Positions 29,650-34,623 of a DNA stretch of 34,623 bases are shown here, one piece after another; the stretch's first letter is position 1; every line of letters starts with the position of its first letter. A program made the translations under genes and the position numbers. The notes under the pieces were generated by a model. It saw only the letters and a list, made by a program, of their open reading frames with translations. It did not search any database and had not been told where the DNA came from. Origin of the DNA: a virus; the IMG/VR virus record IMGVR_UViG_3300048928_000668, positions 1-34,623 of that record. One strand, given 5' to 3'.

Positions 29650-29778
29650 TCAGTGCAGTGTCGAGATGATGAAAATGGTGGCTGCGGCCAGAATGATCAG
29701 GCCGACCACGGCGCCGCGCGAAACGTCCTTCATGCGCTGGCGTAGGAAGGTGGTGGAGTAGGGGTAGTAATAGTTCAT
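29650..29778 (-). CDS. Small single-pass membrane protein
   Basis: A 42-aa protein from ATG 29778 (MNYYYPYSTTFLRQRMKD). The upstream extension is the antisense-free shadow of its neighbour, which it overlaps as ATGA. A basic stretch (RQRMKDVSRG) is followed by one hydrophobic segment (VVGLIILAAATIFIIS), giving an N-in topology by the positive-inside rule. No family or function is recognised. Confidence 0.58.
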   Translation of the reverse strand: MNYYYPYSTTFLRQRMKDVSRGAVVGLIILAAATIFIISTLH

Positions 29779-29897
29779 GGCGACACCCAGCGAATGGCCA
29801 TGCCGACAGACAGGCCACCAGCTACCGCAGCAGGCCACCAACGCGCGATAACCCAGAACCCTCGCCAGAACGCTTCCCAGTCAATCGTGCGCTTCAT
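29775..29897 (-). CDS. Small membrane protein rich in tryptophan
   Basis: A 40-aa frame: MKRTIDWEAFWRGFWVIARW, then WPAAVAGGLSVGMAIRWVSP. It starts at ATG 29897, overlapping the stop of the 123-aa gene as TGATG, and its stop overlaps the next start as ATGA. Such overlaps on both sides strongly support translation despite the length. One hydrophobic segment (about residues 14-35) with five tryptophans is present. Function is unknown; membrane location is likely. Confidence 0.58.
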   Translation of the reverse strand: MKRTIDWEAFWRGFWVIARWWPAAVAGGLSVGMAIRWVSP

Positions 29898-30268
29898 CAC
29901 GCCACCTCGTCGAGGGCGTCGGCGGTAGCAGAGATGAGACCGGCGATTTCACGCAGGTCCGCCTGGGTGTAGAAGCGAGTTTCCAGCGCCACTGCCGCAC
30001 TGCGGCTATTGACGCCATTGGGTGCAATCTCCAACGTGTTGAGCCGACCATACTTGCCGCGTACGATTTCCTTGACGACGCGCTCGCGAACGGGCCCGGC
30101 CGCACTGACAAGCTCAAAGTAATCTTGCGACCACGTCTGAGAACGACCCTCGATCATCAGCTCCGAGTTGCCAATAACGGCAGACACAATATGCTCGGTG
30201 CCGACATCGAGAGCGGGACTTCCACCAGCCACCCGCCGCACCCGATCCCCAATCTTGAATTTACTCAT
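29897..30268 (-). CDS. Small protein with N-terminal SH3-like unit
   Basis: A 123-aa protein. Residues 1-52 (KFKIGDRVRRVAGGSPALDVGTEHIVSAV, then LMIEGRSQTWSQDYFELV) repeat the barrel unit seen several times in the 27434-28807 protein. The remaining part has a beta stretch (YGRLNTLEIAPNGVNSRSAAVAL) and a helix (QADLREIAGLISATADALD). It overlaps neighbours on both sides. It is early in the leftward operon, so it is made soon after induction. Function is unknown. Confidence 0.68.
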   Translation of the reverse strand: MSKFKIGDRVRRVAGGSPALDVGTEHIVSAVIGNSELMIEGRSQTWSQDYFELVSAAGPVRERVVKEIVRGKYGRLNTLEIAPNGVNSRSAAVALETRFYTQADLREIAGLISATADALDEVA

Positions 30269-30422
30269 CCTTCGACCCTTCCATCAGTTCCCGCGCCATG
30301 CCGTAAGACATTCGCGCCGTTGTTTCTTTCGCGGGCCTACCCCGCTGCTTGAGCACAATGGGCACGTCGATTTCCCCCTCCGCTCTCGATGTCGCGACGG
30401 AACCGTTTGGATCATGTCGCAT
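30261..30422 (-). CDS. Small hypothetical protein, first gene of the leftward early operon
   Basis: A 53-aa protein from ATG 30422 (MRHDPNGSVATSR), preceded by GGAGG at 4 bases. ATG 30449 in the same frame has no ribosome site and overlaps the promoter region. The sequence contains LKQRGRPAKETTARMSYG, with an AT-hook-like RGRPAK, so minor-groove DNA binding is possible. The stop overlaps the next gene by 8 bases. The gene is the first after the leftward promoter, the place of early regulators or kil/cIII-like genes. No family is recognised. Confidence 0.6.
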   Translation of the reverse strand: MRHDPNGSVATSRAEGEIDVPIVLKQRGRPAKETTARMSYGMARELMEGSKDE

Positions 30423-30468
30423 CTGCCCTCCACATTCTCTTGACCGCATAATTCGGCTTCATGCTGAG

Positions 30469-30550
30469 TAGAATATTCGGAGTCGCATAAATTAGGCAAG
30501 CGCTAAATTCGAATTTATTCGTTGACACGATGTCGTATTATGCGTACTAC
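30469..30550. promoter_or_regulatory. Divergent early promoters and repressor operators
   Basis: Plus strand: TTGACA (30522-30527), 17 bases, TACTAC (30545-30550) for the repressor gene. Minus strand: TTGCCT (30494-30499), 18 bases, TATTCT (30470-30475) for the leftward early operon. TTCGAATTTATTCGTT (30508-30523) matches 12 of 16 positions of the 12.27 kb palindrome and lies against the repressor -35. CCGAATATTCT over the leftward -10 looks like another half site. This is the expected control switch of the phage. Confidence 0.75.
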
Positions 30551-30587
30551 GGCGCCACCACACGGATTTTGAAAGAGAAACAAGAAA

Positions 30588-31268
30588 ATGAAAGCCGTAG
30601 CCAAGCACATCAAGAACCTTCGGATCGCCGCTGGCCTGAACCAGACTCAATTCGCGGAAAAGGTCGGTGTTAAGCAGGGTACGATTTCCAAGTGGGAAAG
30701 CGGCACCGACGAGCCGCGCGGCGTAAATCTCCAACGCCTGGCGGACGTGCTCGGTGTCGAGCCCAAGGACATAGTCGGCTTCGGCTCAACGGCAGAATAT
30801 GCTGGCACCAAGGTCCGTATTGTTGGCGAACTCGCGGCTGGTGACTGGAAGGACACCTTCGAAATCCCGCACGAAGATCAGGAAGTGGTCACGGTTCAAC
30901 TCGACGACGATCTAGCCAGTCTGCCGATCCAGGGCTTCAAAGTCGTGGGCGACTCCATGAACCAGCACTATCCGGACGGATCGGTGGTCTATGTCGCACC
31001 GCTGCACTCTCTTCCCGGCGCCCCGATGAGTGGCGACCACGTCATGGTGATGCGTCACCGCGACGGCGAAGTTGAAGGCACGATCAAAGAATTTGTGCGC
31101 GACGAAGACGGCAAGCAGTGGCTGTGGCCGCGTAGTTCGTCGCCGATGCACCAAGCGCCGCTGGACTATAAGGGCGGGAAGCGCGGCAAGATCGAGTCCG
31201 TCGTGATTGCCGGTGTGGTTGTGGCCGCACTGGTCAAGCGTCCTTCGCGGTATGGCATCGCGGGATAA
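30588..31268 (+). CDS. CI-like repressor, XRE HTH with LexA-type S24 peptidase
   Basis: A 226-aa repressor. Residues 4-60 are an XRE helix-turn-helix (IKNLRIAAGLNQTQFAEKVGVKQGTISKWESGTDEPR). An Ala-Gly self-cleavage site lies at 84-85 (GELAAGDW). The S24 catalytic serine is in VVGDSMNQHYPDGS (Ser123) and the lysine in VEGTIKEF (Lys167). RecA-stimulated self-cleavage and SOS induction follow from the family. It is the only gene divergent from the leftward operons and sits between operator-bearing promoters at 30.5 and 31.3 kb. By position it should bind the TGCGAATATATTCGCA family of sites. The upstream site is purine-rich (AAAGAGAAAC), not a strong Shine-Dalgarno, so basal translation may be modest. 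Confidence 0.93.
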   Translation: MKAVAKHIKNLRIAAGLNQTQFAEKVGVKQGTISKWESGTDEPRGVNLQRLADVLGVEPKDIVGFGSTAEYAGTKVRIVGELAAGDWKDTFEIPHEDQEVVTVQLDDDLASLPIQGFKVVGDSMNQHYPDGSVVYVAPLHSLPGAPMSGDHVMVMRHRDGEVEGTIKEFVRDEDGKQWLWPRSSSPMHQAPLDYKGGKRGKIESVVIAGVVVAALVKRPSRYGIAG

Positions 31269-31270
31269 AC

Positions 31271-31313
31271 GCGAATAATACGCGTTGACTCGACGAATAA
31301 ATGCGCATAATCT
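31271..31313 (+). promoter_or_regulatory. Rightward promoter with operators, drives accessory/int operon
   Basis: TTGACT (31285-31290), 17 bases, TAATCT (31308-31313). The spacer holds CGAATAAATGCGCA and the upstream flank GCGAATAATACGC (31271-31283). Aligned with the minus-strand promoter at 13.80 kb the two share GCGAATAATA, GTTGACT and CGAATAwATGCGCATA at the same spacing, so the same protein should bind both. Confidence 0.75.
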
Positions 31314-31337
31314 GTTCCCACATGAGGGAGTCGGATT

Positions 31338-31457
31338 ATGCTTAGAGCCGGTAAGATACTCAAAATCGTCGCAACTGAAATCGCCGGGGTGGCTTCGTTC
31401 ATCCTGGTGATTGCGCTTGCCGTCGCGCCTGCCGTGGTGTGGGGGATGGTGTCGTGA
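31338..31457 (+). CDS. Small single-pass membrane protein
   Basis: A 39-aa frame: MLRAGKILKIVATEIAGVAS, then FILVIALAVAPAVVWGMVS. GAGGGAG lies 7 bases before ATG 31338, and the stop overlaps the next GTG as GTGA. A basic N-terminus is followed by one long hydrophobic segment (residues 10-38). It is the first gene after the rightward operator promoter. Function is unknown; a lysogenic-conversion or exclusion peptide is one possibility. Confidence 0.6.
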   Translation: MLRAGKILKIVATEIAGVASFILVIALAVAPAVVWGMVS

Positions 31458-31870
31458 GTGGGCTGGGGGAACTGCTGGAGCGCGTGCGTAGCGCGAAAGG
31501 GCCGGATCGGAAGGTAGACGCACTGATCGAGGTCGAGGTGCGTAGGCAGGAGGCTTATCGTGTCGGGCTGAATGATCAGCAGCGAGCTTACTGGACCGCG
31601 ACCGTGGATGGCCTCGTTTACGATAGCGCAACCCGATACGACGCGCCCAGACTCTCCGCCTCCATCGACGCTGCCCTTGCTCTTGTGGAGCGGGTGTTGC
31701 CGGGGTGGCGATACGATATTCACTCGCCCCGCTTCGGCAGGCAGTTCGAAGGTGTGCTGATGGATGGCGATCACGCATCTCGCCGCATCGATGTTGCCAC
31801 AGCAACAACCGCACCCCTCGCCATCCTTGCCGCCCTTCTCTCCGCCCTCATAGCCCAGGAGCCGAAATGA
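31454..31870 (+). CDS. Phage ABA-sandwich-like protein
   Basis: A 138-aa protein starting with GTG at 31454, with GGGGGA 7 bases upstream and a GTGA overlap. ATG 31439 in frame has no ribosome site. The middle RYDAPRLSASIDAALALVERVLPGWRYDIH matches the phage ABA-sandwich pattern (a helix with SIDAALALVE-x-x-LPGW before a strand). These are small proteins of unknown role common in alphaproteobacterial and rhizobial prophages. The C-terminal Ala/Leu helix (ATTAPLAILAALLSALIAQE) is the other usual block. It is coupled to the next gene by ATGA. Confidence 0.68.
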   Translation: MSGLGELLERVRSAKGPDRKVDALIEVEVRRQEAYRVGLNDQQRAYWTATVDGLVYDSATRYDAPRLSASIDAALALVERVLPGWRYDIHSPRFGRQFEGVLMDGDHASRRIDVATATTAPLAILAALLSALIAQEPK

Positions 31871-32592
31871 TCACGGACGAACGCGTTGCGAAGTTCATCG
31901 ACACCTGCCGCGCCATGGCTGACGCAGGAGACGGCGCCCGGTACGATTGGTGGGACGACCTCACCACAGCCCTTGTCGAGTTGCAGGGCTTGCGGGCTCG
32001 TGGCAATGTGCCCGTAAATGCCCGCGAACGAATGTATTATCCCATCATCATGCCGTTGAACGCTGATGGCTATGGTCCTGCGTCAGAGGAGCGTGGCGAA
32101 ATCCGCAAGATCACATGGCAAGTGTGGGACCAGTTTTGTGACACGTTCGGCGACTTTGATTGTCTTCCCGATGCTATCATGGAAGCCGAGCGACTGAACC
32201 GAACCTTCTACGCCTCTCCGGCCGCCACGGTTGGGCAGAAACAACAGCCTGTTGCGTGGGTTAATCCAGCCACTTTGGAGTGCCTGTCTGAGCGCAGGGA
32301 CCACACGACTGCGATCCTCATGCCGTCTCCGAAGGAGGGCGCGACCCGCCCCCTCTACGCCTCCCCCCAGCCAGAGGCGGCCATAACCGAGGACATGGTG
32401 GAGCGGGCAGCGAAGGCTATCCTATACGACCGTTTCGGAAGCGATGCCGACGCGTTCTTTGAAGTCGTTCCAGACGCATTTCCCAACGCGATCGAAGCGC
32501 GCACCCTTTTTGCGCGACGGATTTCTGAGGCCAACTCGGAAGCTCGCGCCTCCCTCACCGCTGCACTCGACAGTCAGGGAGGCGGTGAGTGA
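31867..32592 (+). CDS. Hypothetical accessory protein with PLYA motif
   Basis: A 241-aa protein from ATG 31867 (MITDERVAKFIDTCRAM), overlapping the previous stop as ATGA; the frame upstream is shadow. The N-terminal helix (residues 3-42) and AVELQGLRA-type text resemble the start of short phage accessory proteins. RPLYASPQPEAAIT near residue 165 is a PLY-x-x-P motif common in phage-encoded DUF551-like proteins. The C-terminal 70 residues are helical and acidic (MVERAAKAILYDRFGSDADAF, then ARTLFARRISEANSEARAS). No function is recognised. It may be modular, joining segments shared among phages. Confidence 0.68.
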   Translation: MITDERVAKFIDTCRAMADAGDGARYDWWDDLTTALVELQGLRARGNVPVNARERMYYPIIMPLNADGYGPASEERGEIRKITWQVWDQFCDTFGDFDCLPDAIMEAERLNRTFYASPAATVGQKQQPVAWVNPATLECLSERRDHTTAILMPSPKEGATRPLYASPQPEAAITEDMVERAAKAILYDRFGSDADAFFEVVPDAFPNAIEARTLFARRISEANSEARASLTAALDSQGGGE

Positions 32593-32846
32593 ACATCTTC
32601 TCTCTCTTCCGCCGCCGACGTCCGGCGCCCCAGATCAAGTGGCGCGCACAGTACCACGCCCAGTTTCCCAAGGCCGGCGATCCGCTCTATCACTTCGGCT
32701 ATCACCGCATCGGCACGTTCGAGATTTTCGAGGATGGCGACAACGTCTTGATGCTCTTCCCACGTGGGATGGGTAGGCCGGCAGAGGTCTTCCCGTCCGT
32801 GGCCGCGGCGAAGGCAGTCGCCGAAGCACTGGAGGCAGCAGCATGA
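32589..32846 (+). CDS. Hypothetical protein, GTG start
   Basis: An 85-aa protein starting with GTG at 32589, overlapping the previous stop as GTGA. The N-terminus is basic (FRRRRPAPQIKWRAQY). A beta stretch (HRIGTFEIFEDGDNVLMLFPRG) and a C-terminal Ala-rich helix (VAAAKAVAEALEAA) follow. No family is recognised. It lies in the accessory operon leading to excisionase and integrase. Confidence 0.62.
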   Translation: MNIFSLFRRRRPAPQIKWRAQYHAQFPKAGDPLYHFGYHRIGTFEIFEDGDNVLMLFPRGMGRPAEVFPSVAAAKAVAEALEAAA

Positions 32847-33085
32847 AGCGCTCCGACATCACTCAGCTAATGGTGCTGGAGCACTATGCCCTCCCAATCG
32901 ACGAGCGGTTTCCAGCCGATGAGAAGCTGATGGCGGCCACCGGCGCTCCGCTAAAGGTCGTTTGGTCCGCTATGCAGCGAGAGTCCGACCTGGGCTTGCT
33001 CGACTACGGCGTCAACCTCCGTGGCGGGTGGCTCACACCAGAAGGCCGCGCCAGGCTTGAAGAACTGCGCACGGTGAAGCCATGA
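32843..33085 (+). CDS. Hypothetical small protein, possible winged helix
   Basis: An 80-aa protein with ATGA overlaps on both sides. Its order of elements, helix, helix, helix with LKVVWSAMQRESDLGLLDYG, then strand GGWLTPEGRARLEEL, resembles a small winged helix in which LTPEGRARL is the typical end of the wing. DNA binding is therefore plausible but unproven. It lies just before the excisionase-like gene. Confidence 0.62.
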   Translation: MKRSDITQLMVLEHYALPIDERFPADEKLMAATGAPLKVVWSAMQRESDLGLLDYGVNLRGGWLTPEGRARLEELRTVKP

Positions 33086-33312
33086 GACCTGCCAATGACA
33101 ACCACCCTGCCGCGCTTACCAGGCCGCAGGCTGCCGCCTTGTGCGGGCTCACCCCCAGCGGCTTTGACGGTTGGGTGCGCCGCGGTATCGTGCCGCCTCC
33201 AATCATGGGGACGCGCCGCTGGAGCCGCGACGCCATTCTGCGCGCCATCGCGGGAACGGCGATCGACGTCGAGATGGATGCCTTTGAACAATGGGAGGCC
33301 GCACAGAAATGA
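33082..33312 (+). CDS. AlpA/excisionase-like DNA-binding protein
   Basis: A 76-aa protein with a MerR/AlpA-type HTH: LTRPQAAALCGLTPSGFDGWVRRGIVPPPIMGTRRWSRDAIL, where GLTPSGF is the turn and WVRRGIVPPPI plus the RRWSRDAI wing are diagnostic. Small proteins of this type just upstream of an integrase gene commonly serve as excisionases or as regulators of int. Coupling to the integrase (ATGA at 33309) supports that. It begins MRPANDNHP. Confidence 0.78.
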   Translation: MRPANDNHPAALTRPQAAALCGLTPSGFDGWVRRGIVPPPIMGTRRWSRDAILRAIAGTAIDVEMDAFEQWEAAQK

Positions 33313-34397
33313 TGGCCAGGTATAAGGGCGTCAACAAGGTCACCAAGAAGCTGGCCGACGGCTCGGTCAAGCTGCACTACTATCATCGCGCCACCGGCAC
33401 CAAGCTGGAGGGCACGCCCGGCACTGCCGCCTTTGCAGCCTCGTTCGCCGCGGCCGGCAAGATCGGCGCCAACCGCCAGGAGGGGACGCTGTCGGGTCTG
33501 ATACGCGATTTCGAAAAGACGGCCAAGTGGCGCCGCCTCGCCGAGAGCACGCAGAAAGAATACCGGCGCGTGTTCAAGTTCTGGGACGGCAAGTTCGGCA
33601 AGGTGCCGCTCGCCGCGCTCGCGAGCAAGGGATTTCGCCAGCGGGTGCTTGAGTGGCACGACGAGTTTTCCGAAGACAAGCCGCGCGAGGCAGACAACCG
33701 CGTGACGATCTTGGCACGCATTCTGTCATGGGCCGCCACCGATGCGGACCTGGCCAAGAACGTGCTCGAGACTTTCGACCGGGCCTATGATGGCGATCGC
33801 AGCGACAAGGTTTGGCTGCCGGAGCATGTGGAAGCCTTCATGGCAGCCGCGGAGCCAGAGATGCAGCTTGCCATGGTGCTCGCGCTCCACACTGGCCAGC
33901 GGCAAGCAGACATTCGCGAAATGGCTTGGGGGCAATACGACGGCAGCCGAATAACGCTTCGTCAGAACAAGTCGCGCCGGGCCGGCAAGGAGGGCAAGGT
34001 TGTCACCGTGCCTTGCACTGTTGCGCTGAAGGCTAGCTTGGACGCCGCCCCGCGCCGTGGGCTAATGATACTCCTGACCAAGACCGGCAAGTCGTTCAAG
34101 AAGCGCTATTTCGCCGAGCGGTGGGATGTGGCGTACCGGGCGGCGGGGCTACAGATCAATGTCGACCCAAAGACCGGCGAAGAGAAGCACGACCTTCACT
34201 TCCACGACATCCGCGGCACGACCGTGACGATGTTGTTCGAAGCCGGCTGCACCGTCGCCGAGGTGGCGTCGATCACGGGTCACAGTTTGCGTCGAGCCCA
34301 GGAGATTCTGGACAAGTATCTGTCGCGGACCAGCGGCATGGCGACGAACGCGATTGCGAAGTTTGAGGCCGGCATGGCAAAGGGGAGTGGGGAATGA
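33309..34397 (+). CDS. int: Tyrosine recombinase / integrase
   Basis: A 362-aa integrase starting at ATG 33309 (MMARYKGVNK), overlapping the excisionase-like stop as ATGA. Residues 1-60 resemble the arm-type DNA-binding region, and 60-160 the core-binding SAM-like domain (LSGLIRDFEKTAKWRRLAESTQKEYRR). Catalytic residues in order: Arg198 in LHTGQRQADI, Lys near 221 in LRQNKSRR, His299 and Arg302 in FHDIRGT, His325 in TGHS, and nucleophile Tyr337 in LDKYLSRT. All are intact, so it should be active. The att site is expected near or beyond the gene end. Confidence 0.93.
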   Translation: MMARYKGVNKVTKKLADGSVKLHYYHRATGTKLEGTPGTAAFAASFAAAGKIGANRQEGTLSGLIRDFEKTAKWRRLAESTQKEYRRVFKFWDGKFGKVPLAALASKGFRQRVLEWHDEFSEDKPREADNRVTILARILSWAATDADLAKNVLETFDRAYDGDRSDKVWLPEHVEAFMAAAEPEMQLAMVLALHTGQRQADIREMAWGQYDGSRITLRQNKSRRAGKEGKVVTVPCTVALKASLDAAPRRGLMILLTKTGKSFKKRYFAERWDVAYRAAGLQINVDPKTGEEKHDLHFHDIRGTTVTMLFEAGCTVAEVASITGHSLRRAQEILDKYLSRTSGMATNAIAKFEAGMAKGSGE

Positions 34398-34437
34398 TGG
34401 TTTCCGATGAAGGGCGCGCAAAGCTATCTTGAGCTTC

Positions 34438-34623
34438 ATGGAGGCGCGCTGCGACGTGCGAAGCCAGCACAAGTTGCCAGGGATGAACGAGATACTGAAT
34501 ACGACCACGGTCGAGTACATCGGCCTTGAGCGGGCCAAGCGGATCATCGAATCCTTACTCGCTGACGGAACGCTGATCGCCTATGGGCCATACATAAGCG
34601 ACCACAACATCGACGTCATGTGA
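34438..34623 (+). CDS. Hypothetical short protein at the right window edge
   Basis: A frame from ATG 34438 (a TTG at 34429 is in frame) to a TGA at the very last base, about 61 aa. The text TTTVEYIGLERAKRIIESLLADGTLIAYGPYIS has plausible folded character, but there is no clear ribosome site and the frame overlaps nothing else. It may be the beginning of host sequence past the att site or a small phage gene. Confidence is low. Confidence 0.35.
   Translation: MEARCDVRSQHKLPGMNEILNTTTVEYIGLERAKRIIESLLADGTLIAYGPYISDHNIDVM

Larger units (their letters stand above)
1..34623. mobile_element. Temperate HK97-like siphophage / prophage, partial
   Basis: The window reads as one phage genome. It has a head and packaging module at the left, replication and recombination genes in the middle, and a divergent CI-type repressor with an integrase at the right. 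No host housekeeping gene is recognised; dnaN and gcrA-like genes sit inside phage operons. Tail, lysis and host-recognition genes are absent, so the phage continues beyond position 1. No duplicated att core can be seen because only one end is present. The position of integrase and excisionase suggests attP or attR lies at or beyond about 34.4 kb. Whether this is an integrated prophage or a free phage contig cannot be decided from the sequence. Confidence 0.9.

Noticed and set aside
34398-34623. attachment site at the right end
   Set aside because: No tRNA gene end or repeated core can be seen with only one end of the element in the window, so no att site is annotated.

Overview
The window is most of a temperate, HK97-type siphophage genome, or the same phage as an integrated prophage, from an alphaproteobacterium, most likely Hyphomicrobiales (Rhizobiales). 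The evidence is a complete HK97 head module (small and large terminase, portal, prohead protease, major capsid protein, gp6-type connector), a LexA-like CI repressor, a tyrosine integrase with an AlpA-type excisionase candidate, and an alphaproteobacterial GcrA-like regulator. The tail genes are missing and must lie beyond the left edge. Almost everything left of 30.4 kb is on the minus strand. The repressor and everything to its right is on the plus strand.

Layout from left to right. 1-7457: late head module on the minus strand, read right to left as terS, terL, portal, protease, major capsid, small virion protein, small Thr/Val-rich protein, gp6 connector, with a GIY-YIG homing-type endonuclease cut by the window edge. 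7458-8921: a likely cos region, a small gene, an HNH packaging nuclease with a 24-codon leader ORF, a DUF2158-like gene, an odd tRNA-Thr, and 358 bases of non-coding DNA full of inverted repeats. 8922-12256: a tightly overlapping run of small genes with two nucleases (T5orf172 type and VRR-NUC), several zinc ribbons, and an unknown 327-aa protein that may be the late regulator. 12343-13192: an HTH protein beside an array of CACGAAAG repeats that looks like an origin or a large operator. 13193-21357: primase/helicase, two beta-class DNA methyltransferases flanking a GcrA-like protein, a deoxyribosyltransferase-like protein and a PAPS-reductase-like protein. 21449-30422: replication and recombination genes: SF2 helicase, Cas4/RecB-like nuclease, homing endonuclease, a complete DnaN sliding clamp, a DUF669-type ssDNA-binding candidate, a multi-SH3-like protein and a Sak4-like ATPase, plus tiny membrane proteins. 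30588-34397: repressor, small accessory genes, excisionase candidate, integrase.

The leftward genes form a few long operons with ATGA, GTGA or TGATG overlaps at nearly every junction. Most operon heads carry variants of one palindrome, TGCGAATATATTCGCA (12.27, 13.80, 21.39, 30.5 and 31.3 kb). The 30588-31268 repressor is the obvious candidate binder, so one SOS-cleavable protein could silence most of the phage at dispersed operators. Strong terminators follow the major capsid gene, the primase gene and the 13193 gene.

The most unusual features are: a tetrapeptide, Ala-Asn-Asp-Asn, present in eleven unrelated phage proteins, often near their ends and encoded by varied synonymous codons; the CACGAAAG repeat array; two composite operators with identical internal spacing at 12.3 and 21.4 kb; a GcrA-like protein between two methyltransferases; and a phage sliding clamp together with clamp-motif-like DLF sequences in three other phage proteins.
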